Source: Prevotella sp. (GTDB taxonomy: Bacteria; Bacteroidota; Bacteroidia; Bacteroidales; Bacteroidaceae). From it: 42,414 nt of DNA. The translations under genes were made by a program, and so were the position numbers. Under the pieces are notes generated by a model that was given only the letters and a program-made list of their open reading frames with translations, was not told where the DNA came from and did not search any database. Below are positions 7,660-14,609 of this stretch, in pieces (position 1 is the stretch's first letter; the number at the start of each line of letters is the position of its first letter). The stretch lies in contig JAEEPZ010000021.1 of assembly GCA_016285055.1 (NCBI GenBank), positions 1-42,414 on the forward strand, read 5' to 3'.

Positions 7660-10251
7660 ATGAAACTACTTAAAACTACTCTACTGACAATCTGCCTCTT
7701 CTCCATCCAAGCCTTGGCCCAGGTTCGCACCACACAGAGCCTGGACTTCGGCTGGAGATTCCTTCCTGGCGACGTGTCCAATGGTGCCGCCACCACGCTC
7801 AACGACAGCCAGTGGCGCACCGTCAACCTGCCCCACGACTTCCAGATAGAGCAGCCATGGGTGGCGCCTTCTGCCGACGAGAAAGCCGACAACAACGACC
7901 CTGCCGCCAACATCAAGAGCCGTCTCTCGAGCCGAGCCTTCAAGGAGATGGGCCGCGGATGGTACCGATTACACCTCACACCTGCCGACAGCCTGCAGAA
8001 CAAGCGACTGCTGATAGACTTCGGCGGCATCATGTATGTGGGCGATGTCTATGTCAACGGAGAACTTGTGGGCAAGACCGACTACGGATATGTGGGCTTC
8101 GAGGTGGATGTCACCGGCAAACTGAAGTTCGGACAGGACAACGTCATTGCTGTGATGGCCGACACCCGCGAACCTAACAACTCACGCTGGTACACGGGCG
8201 GAGGACTCTTCCGCAGTGTGCGCCTCGTGGCTACCGACCGCAATGTCTACTTCGCTCGCCATCCGCTGCGCATCACCACACGCGACAACCGCTTTGTCAA
8301 CATTGCAGCAGAGGTGGTGTCGAAAGGTCGCGACAAGCGGATGCCCGTAACCTTGCGTATCATAGCACCCGACGGCAGCGTGGCATACGAGGGAAAGCAT
8401 GAGGTGGTGCGCTCCACCCCTACCCGATTCATCGAACAGCAGTTGACTGACATCGAGCTTAGCAATCCGCAGGTATGGGACATCAACACACCCAACCTCT
8501 ACACCATCGAGGCCACCCTCTACAACGAGAAAGGCGAGGCCACCGACCGGGTGACCGACCACTTCGGACTGCGAACCATCGAGATAGGCCCCGACTTTGG
8601 TCTGAAGCTAAACGGCAAGAAAGTGCTGCTGCAGGGCTATGCCAACCACCACTCCTTAGGCGCTCTGGGCGCTGCCGCCTATCCCCGCGCCATAGAGAAA
8701 CGCATACAGCTGATGAAACAATGGGGCATCAACCATATCCGCACCAGCCACAACCCCTACAGCCGGGAGTTCATCGAGCTATGCGACCAGTATGGCATCC
8801 TCGTCGTCGACGAGCTTTACGACAAATGGACACGACAGCACACAGGCGGACGCGTTGACTTCGAGGACCTGTGGCAGAAGGACGTGCCGGAGTGGGTGAA
8901 GCGCGACCGCAACTCACCCTCTGTCATCGCCTGGAGCCTAGGCAATGAGCTGCAGCAAGACCCCAACATGCCATACAACGACTTTGGCGTCACGATGTAC
9001 CGCTTGATGCGTCCCCTTGTGGCACGCTACGACAGCACGCGACTGGTCACCGTGGCCATGCACCCGCGCTATCGCAACTGGCAGACCGACTCACTGCCCT
9101 GTGACCTGGCGAAGATTACCGATTTCCAGTCCTACAACTACCGCTACATGTACTTCCCCGGCGACGGCCGCCGCTTCCCTTGGATGACGTTCTACCAGAG
9201 TGAGGCGTCGATAGCCGCTATGGGCCAGAACTTCTTCGAGATGAACCTCGACAAGGTGATGGGCCTCGCCTACTGGGGCGCCATCGACTACTTAGGCGAG
9301 AGTCAGGGATGGCCTGCCAAGGGTTGGGCGCAGGGCGTCTTCGACATTGCCCTCAATCCCAAGCCCAAGGCCTACTACATGCGCAGCTTCTTCAAGCCCG
9401 ACGAGCCGGTGGTGCACATCGCCGTCATCGACCGTAAGGGTGACATGATGTGGAACGGCGTGCAGACGGGCAACGACGGCATGAGCGACCATTGGAACAG
9501 ACAGGCAGGACAGAAGCACTCCATCGTGGTCTACACCAATGCCGACGAAGTGGAGCTGCTGCTCAACGGCAAGAGCCTCGGCACGAAGCAGAACCCCATC
9601 AGCGATCCGAAGATGCGCAACCAGCTGCATTGGAAGGATGTGGAATACCAGCCGGGCCGTCTCACTGCCATTGCCCGCACCAACGGACGCGAGGTGGCAC
9701 GCCATCAGATAGAGACCACCGGCGAAGCCGTCAAGCTGACAGCTAAAGCCGACCTTCAATCCTCATCGCTCAACTCTAAACGCTCATCTCTCAACCCTCA
9801 ACCCTCATCTCTCAACTCTAAACGCTCATCTCTCAACTCTCAACCCTCATCTCTCAACCCTCAACCCTCATCTCTCAACCCTCAACCCTCATCTCTCAAC
9901 TCTCAACTCTCATCTCTCAACTCTCAACTCTCCTGGCATGCTGACGGGCAGGACTTGCAGCATGTCACCATCGCTGCTACAGACAAGAAAGGCCGTCTTG
10001 TGCAGACCACCGACCAGCAAGTGACCTTCAGCGTAGCAGGTGAGGCGCAGATTGTGGGCGTCATCAACGGCGACATCAACTCCGAAGAGCTGACCACCTC
10101 GCCTCAGGGAGCCGTCAGCGAGGGCACTCGCCGTCTCTTCAACGGCACCTGTACCGTCATCCTGCGTTCCACACGCCAGCCCGGCCCCGTCACCCTCACC
10201 GCCACCGCTCCAGGCATGAAGCCCGTTACCCTGCGCATGAAGACAGAGTAA
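7660..10251 (+). CDS. Secreted GH2-family beta-galactosidase-like glycosidase with heptad-repeat insert
   Basis: 863 aa. A signal peptide (KLLKTTLLTICLFSIQALAQ) directs export, likely to the periplasm or surface. The GH2 order is visible: sugar-binding domain (NLPHDFQIE, GWYRLHL), immunoglobulin-like domain, TIM barrel with GYANHHSLGALG and NHIRTSHNPY. The catalytic acid/base is E430 in AWSLGNE and the nucleophile E515 in FYQSEAS, followed by a DUF4982-like region. Family members remove beta-linked galactose or related sugars from glycans; the substrate is unknown. Residues about 699-758 are a low-complexity stretch of SSLNSQP/SSLNPQP heptads, encoded by a 7-nt tandem repeat. It separates the DUF4982-like region from a C-terminal beta-sandwich domain, so it probably acts as a linker. 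A LacI-type regulator gene converges downstream. Confidence 0.9.
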   Translation: MKLLKTTLLTICLFSIQALAQVRTTQSLDFGWRFLPGDVSNGAATTLNDSQWRTVNLPHDFQIEQPWVAPSADEKADNNDPAANIKSRLSSRAFKEMGRGWYRLHLTPADSLQNKRLLIDFGGIMYVGDVYVNGELVGKTDYGYVGFEVDVTGKLKFGQDNVIAVMADTREPNNSRWYTGGGLFRSVRLVATDRNVYFARHPLRITTRDNRFVNIAAEVVSKGRDKRMPVTLRIIAPDGSVAYEGKHEVVRSTPTRFIEQQLTDIELSNPQVWDINTPNLYTIEATLYNEKGEATDRVTDHFGLRTIEIGPDFGLKLNGKKVLLQGYANHHSLGALGAAAYPRAIEKRIQLMKQWGINHIRTSHNPYSREFIELCDQYGILVVDELYDKWTRQHTGGRVDFEDLWQKDVPEWVKRDRNSPSVIAWSLGNELQQDPNMPYNDFGVTMYRLMRPLVARYDSTRLVTVAMHPRYRNWQTDSLPCDLAKITDFQSYNYRYMYFPGDGRRFPWMTFYQSEASIAAMGQNFFEMNLDKVMGLAYWGAIDYLGESQGWPAKGWAQGVFDIALNPKPKAYYMRSFFKPDEPVVHIAVIDRKGDMMWNGVQTGNDGMSDHWNRQAGQKHSIVVYTNADEVELLLNGKSLGTKQNPISDPKMRNQLHWKDVEYQPGRLTAIARTNGREVARHQIETTGEAVKLTAKADLQSSSLNSKRSSLNPQPSSLNSKRSSLNSQPSSLNPQPSSLNPQPSSLNSQLSSLNSQLSWHADGQDLQHVTIAATDKKGRLVQTTDQQVTFSVAGEAQIVGVINGDINSEELTTSPQGAVSEGTRRLFNGTCTVILRSTRQPGPVTLTATAPGMKPVTLRMKTE
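9754..9932 (+). repeat. Heptanucleotide tandem array, in frame within a GH2 gene
   Basis: About 25 units of 7 nt (CTCAACY, CTCATCT, CTAAACG) arranged in 21-nt superunits, so the coded peptide repeats every seven residues (SSLNPQP, SSLNSQP, SSLNSKR, SSLNSQL). The C-rich strand is the coding strand. Confidence 0.95.
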
Positions 10252-10588
10252 CAGAACTGACTAACACGTACTGCCGCAACAGTAGCTTATCCCCCCCTAA
10301 CAAACTACTCTGATACACATCTCATTGAGGTATCTCCGCCGCTCCACCTGCCCCTATAAGGGGAGGTGGAGCGGCTGCTTTGGTACTGTTCAGAAGATGT
10401 CGGGCGTGCAAGGTAATTCCTCCCCTCCCTTGCAGGCAATTGCGAGGAGGGAGCAATTGCCTGCAAGGGGCGGGGGGGAGAGGCGAAATACCTCAATGAT
10501 ATGTGTATAAAGGGTAATCCCTGCAAGGGAAGGAAAGCCTCACAGAGTCCATACTGATGGCAACACTGCGAAGCGCTGCATCGTGCTG
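10252..10588. other. Intergenic region between convergent GH2 and LacI genes
   Basis: 337 bp with no convincing gene. Most of it is a nested palindromic unit (10313-10508) described separately. The rest is a C-run segment (10289-10297) and a short CCCTGCAAGGG palindrome at about 10518-10530. Confidence 0.7.
10313..10508. repeat. MITE-like nested palindromic element
   Basis: Imperfect ~27-bp terminal inverted repeats (10313-10340 and 10482-10508, core TCATTGAGGTAT) bracket two strong hairpins. The first is 10338-10375, a 17-bp stem with one bulge and an ATA loop. The second is 10427-10469, a perfect 16-bp stem with an 11-nt loop. No open reading frame of note lies inside. The hairpins could also end transcription from both convergent neighbours. 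Confidence 0.8.
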
Positions 10589-11659
10589 CTATCCGATGTT
10601 GGTGCGGCGGTAGAACTCGATGTTCTCTTTCGTCAGCAGCTCGATGGGCATGTAGTTGACGGGAGTGACCTCTTTCTTCAATACGATGGCCTGGAAGAGG
10701 GTCTCGATGCACGAATAGCCTTGCATGTAGGCGTGCTGGGCGATGAGGAAGGAGATGCTGCCCTGACGCACACACTCAGCATTCTTGGGCACCATGTCGT
10801 AGCCCATGATCTGAATGTTGCGGCGGTTGGTGCGCAGCAGGAACTGCCCCACGAGGTGCGCCTTTGAGTTGAAGGTGATGCAATGGTGCACCTGCGGATG
10901 AGTGGTGAAGAACTCCTCGAGTATCTCGTCATACTCTTCGCGCGTGCCGCCCAAGGGTAGGTTCACCTCCGTAATCTCAATGTTGGGAAAGTGGTCGCGC
11001 ATGTAGTGGCGGAATCCTGTTTCGCGGTTGTTCTGCTGCTTCGAGCCGATATGCCCGTCTTTGAGTTGCTTCATCAGCATGATCTCCGTCTCTTTCGAGG
11101 CAATGAGCATGAGCATACGAGCTGCGAAATAACCGCTCTGAAACGAGTCTTGTCCGAAGAAAGCCAGAGGCTTGAGGTCGGGCAGGTAAGAGTCGAGCAG
11201 GATGAACGGTATGTTCTTCTCGGTCAGTTGGTCGGTGAAATCGCGTGTCAGCTCCAGTTTGGCAGGAACAACAATCACTCCGTCGGGCTGTCCTTCCATG
11301 CTCTGCTGTGTTGCCTCGATGAACGAGTCGCCGTTGAAGCGCTCGTAGTAGACCAGGCGCAGCGACACGTGGAAGTCGCGGTGGCGCTTTGTGGCGGCCT
11401 GCACGCCCTCCTCAATCTCTTCCCAGTATGCCTCGCTGGTGTGCTGCGGAATGACACACACAAAGGTGTAGTCCTTGTTGTAAGCCAGCGCTGAAGCATA
11501 GACGTTGGGCTCATAGTCCATCTCGTCGAGTGCCTTCTCAACTTTTTCTAAAGCCGTCTTCGAGACGTTGGGGCGCTTGTGCAGCACTCTGTCCACTGTA
11601 CCCACCGAAACACCAGCCCTTAAGGCGATATCCTTGATTCTAATTTTGTCAAATGCCAT
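10589..11659 (-). CDS. LacI-family transcriptional regulator
   Basis: 356 aa from the ATG at 11659; an in-frame TTG at 11683 falls inside the -7 box and is rejected. The N-terminal LacI helix-turn-helix is clear (IRIKDIALRAGVSVGTVDRV, then LHKRPNVS). It is followed by a periplasmic-binding-protein-like sensor domain (FVCVIPQH..YWEEIEEGV, PDGVIVVPA, FILLDSYLP, GYDMVPKN), which should bind a sugar or sugar derivative. The convergent GH2 gene is a plausible but unproven target. The GTVDRVLH form is common in Bacteroidetes members. The protein probably acts as a DNA-binding dimer in the cytoplasm. Confidence 0.92.
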   Translation of the reverse strand: MAFDKIRIKDIALRAGVSVGTVDRVLHKRPNVSKTALEKVEKALDEMDYEPNVYASALAYNKDYTFVCVIPQHTSEAYWEEIEEGVQAATKRHRDFHVSLRLVYYERFNGDSFIEATQQSMEGQPDGVIVVPAKLELTRDFTDQLTEKNIPFILLDSYLPDLKPLAFFGQDSFQSGYFAARMLMLIASKETEIMLMKQLKDGHIGSKQQNNRETGFRHYMRDHFPNIEITEVNLPLGGTREEYDEILEEFFTTHPQVHHCITFNSKAHLVGQFLLRTNRRNIQIMGYDMVPKNAECVRQGSISFLIAQHAYMQGYSCIETLFQAIVLKKEVTPVNYMPIELLTKENIEFYRRTNIG

Positions 11660-11680
11660 GTCAAACAATCTTTTCGCGTG

Positions 11681-11688
11681 CAAAGGTA
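11681..11688 (-). promoter_or_regulatory. -7 box for the LacI-family gene
   Basis: TACCTTTG on the minus strand, about 20 bp upstream of the ATG at 11659, giving a very short leader. No clear -33 box. Confidence 0.6.
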
Positions 11689-11855
11689 CATCTTTTTAAA
11701 TAGTTTGCGCACACAGCGACGTTAAAAGGAGTTAATTTACGCGAAAAAGGATTTCGACGAATTCCTGTGAAGGCGGCTGATGCCGATGAAATGGGCAAAA
11801 AACGCCTCATAGATGGTAAACTAATGTAAAAAAGCGGTTAAGAAAATGAAATATG

Positions 11856-11887
11856 TTTGCACGTGTGTGAGAAAATATGTACTTTTG
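11856..11887 (+). promoter_or_regulatory. ftsY promoter
   Basis: TTTG (11856-11859), 20 bp, TACTTTTG (11880-11887), 31 bp before the ftsY ATG. I see no other clear TAnnTTTG promoter between here and queA at 27043, so this may drive a very long transcript. Confidence 0.75.
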
Positions 11888-11918
11888 CACTTTGAAATAC
11901 GTATTTTAAGGCATTATT

Positions 11919-12869
11919 ATGGGATTATTCGGTTTTTTCAGTAAGAAGAAGAAAGAAACGCTGGACAAAGGTTTGGAGAAGACCAAGACGTCAGTCTTTG
12001 ACAAACTGGCTCGCGCCGTAGCCGGCAAGTCGAAAGTTGACGACGACGTGCTCGACAACCTGGAGGAGGTGCTCATCACCAGTGATGTGGGTGTGGACAC
12101 AACGCTGAAAATCATCAAGCGCATTGAGGAGCGTGTAGCCCGCGACAAGTATGTGTCTACCAGCGAGCTCAATGGCATCCTGCGCCAGGAGATAGCCGCC
12201 CTGCTCGCCGAGAACAACACCGAAGACAACGGTCAATGGGACTTGCCTTCCAACCACAAGCCCTACGTTATCCTCGTAGTGGGTGTGAACGGTGTAGGCA
12301 AGACCACTACCATCGGCAAGCTGGCCTGGCAGTTCAAGCAGGCAGGCAAGAAGGTTTATCTGGGTGCCGCTGACACATTCCGTGCTGCCGCCGTAGAGCA
12401 AATCAGCATCTGGGGTGAGCGTGTGGGTGTGCCTGTCGTCAAGCAGCAGATGGGCAGCGACCCTGCCTCAGTGGCTTTCGACACGCTGCAAAGCGCTAAG
12501 GCCAACGGTGCCGACGTGGTGCTCATCGACACAGCCGGACGCCTGCACAACAAAGTAGGCTTGATGAACGAACTGAAGAAAATCAAGGATGTGATGAAAA
12601 AAGTGCTGCCCGATGCTCCCGATGAAGTGATGCTGGTGCTTGACGGCTCTACAGGGCAGAATGCCTTTGAGCAGGCCAAGCAGTTTGCTGCTGTGACACA
12701 GATCACCAGCCTCGCCATCACCAAGCTCGACGGAACAGCTAAGGGCGGTGTTGTCATCGGCATCAGTGACCAGCTGAAAGTGCCTGTGAAATACATCGGT
12801 CTGGGTGAAGGTATGGAAGACCTGCAGCTCTTCGACCGCAAGGAGTTTGTCAACTCACTCTTCTCGTGA
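11919..12869 (+). CDS. ftsY: Signal recognition particle receptor FtsY
   Basis: SRP GTPase that docks ribosome-SRP complexes at the inner membrane for co-translational insertion. 316 aa, the short Bacteroidetes form: a brief Lys-rich amphipathic N-terminus (FGFFSKKKKETLDKGLEK) replaces the long acidic A domain of E. coli. The NG domain follows: GVNGVGKTTTIGKLA (P-loop), DTFRAAAVEQ, DTAGRLHNK, TKLDGTAKGG and GLGEGMEDLQLF. The stop TGA lies within the first unit of an octanucleotide repeat and is followed at once by TAA. rimO starts 34 bp downstream, so the two are probably co-transcribed. Confidence 0.97.
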   Translation: MGLFGFFSKKKKETLDKGLEKTKTSVFDKLARAVAGKSKVDDDVLDNLEEVLITSDVGVDTTLKIIKRIEERVARDKYVSTSELNGILRQEIAALLAENNTEDNGQWDLPSNHKPYVILVVGVNGVGKTTTIGKLAWQFKQAGKKVYLGAADTFRAAAVEQISIWGERVGVPVVKQQMGSDPASVAFDTLQSAKANGADVVLIDTAGRLHNKVGLMNELKKIKDVMKKVLPDAPDEVMLVLDGSTGQNAFEQAKQFAAVTQITSLAITKLDGTAKGGVVIGISDQLKVPVKYIGLGEGMEDLQLFDRKEFVNSLFS

Positions 12870-12889
12870 TAACGTGATAACGGAATAAC
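12866..12889 (+). repeat. Octanucleotide repeat, ftsY-rimO junction
   Basis: Three units (GTGATAAC, GTGATAAC, GGAATAAC) fill most of the gap. The first unit carries the ftsY stop codon. The same unit makes a 12-copy array at 24908-25012. Confidence 0.85.
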
Positions 12890-12903
12890 GATACTAAAAG
12901 GCA

Positions 12904-14247
12904 GTGAAGACAGTTGACTTTATTTCACTTGGGTGTTCGAAGAACCTAGTGGACTCGGAAAGGCTGATGGCTCTCTTTGAGGCTCACGGTTATCGCGTCA
13001 CGCACGACGATCCCGACCCTCAGGGTGAGATAGCCGTAGTAAACACCTGCGGTTTCATTGCTGACGCCAAGGAGGAGAGCATCAACACCATTCTGGAACT
13101 GGTGCAGGCCAAGGCCGAAGGACATCTTGAGCGCATCTATGTGATGGGCTGTCTGTCAGAGCGTTATCTACACGACCTTGAAGCAGAAATACCAGAGGTG
13201 GACGGATGGTATGGGAAATTCAACTACACAAAATTGTTGCAAGATTTAGCCTCCCTGTCGTCCCCCGAGGGGGACACACATGCCCTAATGACTAATGAAG
13301 CCCCCTCGGGGGCCGTAGGGGGGGCTTATCGCCACCTCACCACCCCACCCCACTACGCTTACTTGAAGATCAGCGAAGGCTGTGACCGCCATTGCGCTTA
13401 CTGCGCTATTCCGCTGATGACCGGCCACCACCGGAGCCGCCCTATGGAGGAGATTCTCGACGAGGTGCGCTGGTTGGTGAGTCAGGGTGTGAAGGAGCTG
13501 CAGGTCATTGCTCAGGAGCTGACTTACTACGGTGTAGACCTCTATGGAGAGCAGCGTATCGCCGTGCTGGTGGAGCAGATAGCGCAGATAGAGGGTCTGC
13601 ACTGGATTCGTCTGCATTATGCCTACCCCACCCATTTCCCCTGGGACCTGCTGCGCGTCATGCGTGAATATCCTAATGTGTGCAACTATCTTGACGTTGC
13701 CCTGCAACACATCAGCGACAACATGCTCAGCCGTATGCGCCGTCATATCACCCGTCAAGAAACCATAGAATTCATAGAGCGTCTGCGTCGCGAAGTGCCA
13801 GGCATCCATCTCAGGACAACGCTGATGGTGGGATTTCCCGGCGAAACCGACGATGACTTCCGTCAGCTGCTCGACTTCACCCGCTGGGCACGTTTCGAGC
13901 GCATGGGCGCCTTTGCCTACAGCGAGGAGGACGGCACCTACGCCGCCGACAACTATGAGGACGACGTGCCGCAGGAAGTGAAGGAGCAGCGCCTGTCGAG
14001 ACTGATGAGACTGCAGCAGCGCATCAGCGCCGAGATAGAGGGAACCAAGGTGGGCCAGACGATGGAAGTCATCATAGACCGACGCGAGGGCGACTACTAC
14101 ATAGGCCGCACAGAGTTCTGCTCGCCCGAAGTAGATCCCGAGGTGCTCATCGCCTGCAACGGACAGGATTTGCAGGAAGGAGAGCTCTACCAAGTAAAAA
14201 TAACAGACTCTGAAGAGTTCGACCTCTACGGAGAAATCATACGATAA
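12904..14247 (+). CDS. rimO: Ribosomal protein S12 methylthiotransferase RimO, with palindromic-element insert
   Basis: Radical-SAM enzyme adding a methylthio group to an Asp of ribosomal protein S12. 447 aa with a GTG start at 12904. The N-terminal UPF0004 domain shows FISLGCSKNLVDSE, VVNTCGFI and VMGCLSERY. The radical-SAM cluster is CDRHCAYC (C160, C164, C167), followed by IPLMTGHHRSRP and a C-terminal TRAM domain (GQTMEVIIDRREG). Residues about 115-141 (SLSSPEGDT..NEAPSGAVGGA) are foreign to the family. They fall in the linker between the first domain and the radical-SAM domain and are encoded by a G/C-rich palindromic element. The frame is intact, so the enzyme is probably active. Confidence 0.96.
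   Translation: MKTVDFISLGCSKNLVDSERLMALFEAHGYRVTHDDPDPQGEIAVVNTCGFIADAKEESINTILELVQAKAEGHLERIYVMGCLSERYLHDLEAEIPEVDGWYGKFNYTKLLQDLASLSSPEGDTHALMTNEAPSGAVGGAYRHLTTPPHYAYLKISEGCDRHCAYCAIPLMTGHHRSRPMEEILDEVRWLVSQGVKELQVIAQELTYYGVDLYGEQRIAVLVEQIAQIEGLHWIRLHYAYPTHFPWDLLRVMREYPNVCNYLDVALQHISDNMLSRMRRHITRQETIEFIERLRREVPGIHLRTTLMVGFPGETDDDFRQLLDFTRWARFERMGAFAYSEEDGTYAADNYEDDVPQEVKEQRLSRLMRLQQRISAEIEGTKVGQTMEVIIDRREGDYYIGRTEFCSPEVDPEVLIACNGQDLQEGELYQVKITDSEEFDLYGEIIR
13248..13326 (+). repeat. Palindromic coding element, copy in rimO
   Basis: Structure: AGCCTCCCTGTC end, hairpin GTCCCCCGAGGGGGAC, spacer, AATGAAG, hairpin GCCCCCTCGGGGGC, and a CGTAGGGGGGGCT end. The outer ends are inverted to each other. 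It codes SSPEGDT...NEAPSGAVGGA. Related copies are at 17243-17325, 35900-36014 and 38483-38521. Confidence 0.92.
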
Positions 14248-14315
14248 TTCAGCTTTCGGAAGTAACTCACCTTTTAACTTCATCTTTCAACTTCAGAGAC
14301 TTAAATGATAACAGT

Positions 14316-14609
14316 ATGAACAATAAAGAGTTTATCAACGAACTGGCACGACGCAACGAGATGAAGGCCGCCGACGCGCAGGGGTGGATGAACACGCTGC
14401 TGAACGCTATGTGCGACAACTTCCAAGAAGGCAACGCCGTGCAGCTGCCTAATTTCGGTGTGTTAGAAGTGAAAAAGAAACTGGAGCGTATCATCATCAA
14501 TCCCTCTACCGGACAGCGTATGCTGGTGCCGCCAAAGCTCACCCTCGCTTTCAAGCCCACGCCGCAAACGAAGGAGAAGATCAAGAAAGGAGGTGAGGCC
14601 AATGGCTAA
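14316..14609 (+). CDS. HU-family DNA-binding protein
   Basis: 97 aa. Nucleoid-type protein with the HU/IHF fold: helical N-terminus (NKEFINELARRNEMKAADAQ), then VQLPNFGVLEVKKK and NPSTGQRMLVPPKLTLAFKP, where INPSTG and the Pro-containing arm are the DNA-binding beta arm. HU/IHF proteins bend DNA as dimers. The next gene, with a divergent HU-like domain, starts inside its last codons, so the two are translated together and may pair as a heterodimer. The segment 14248-14315 ahead of it is a low-complexity T/C-rich stretch without a clear promoter, so expression probably comes from the ftsY-rimO transcript. Confidence 0.92.
   Translation: MNNKEFINELARRNEMKAADAQGWMNTLLNAMCDNFQEGNAVQLPNFGVLEVKKKLERIIINPSTGQRMLVPPKLTLAFKPTPQTKEKIKKGGEANG
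14587..14595 (+). promoter_or_regulatory. Unusually strong Shine-Dalgarno site
   Basis: AAGGAGGTG lies 6 nt before the ATG at 14602, inside the last codons of the upstream HU gene. Such a perfect anti-16S match is rare in Bacteroidetes, where most genes lack one. It supports ATG 14602 over the GTG at 14593. Confidence 0.6.

Noticed and set aside
9754..9932. Heptamer array as a CRISPR or a frameshift lesion
   Set aside because: There are no spacers, and the reading frame is open through the array into family-typical C-terminal sequence.
14248..14315. Possible new repeat (AACTTCATCTTTCAACTTC) shared with 25718-25753 in inverted form
   Set aside because: The similarity is short and low in complexity; I could not establish it as a defined repeat from two loose copies.
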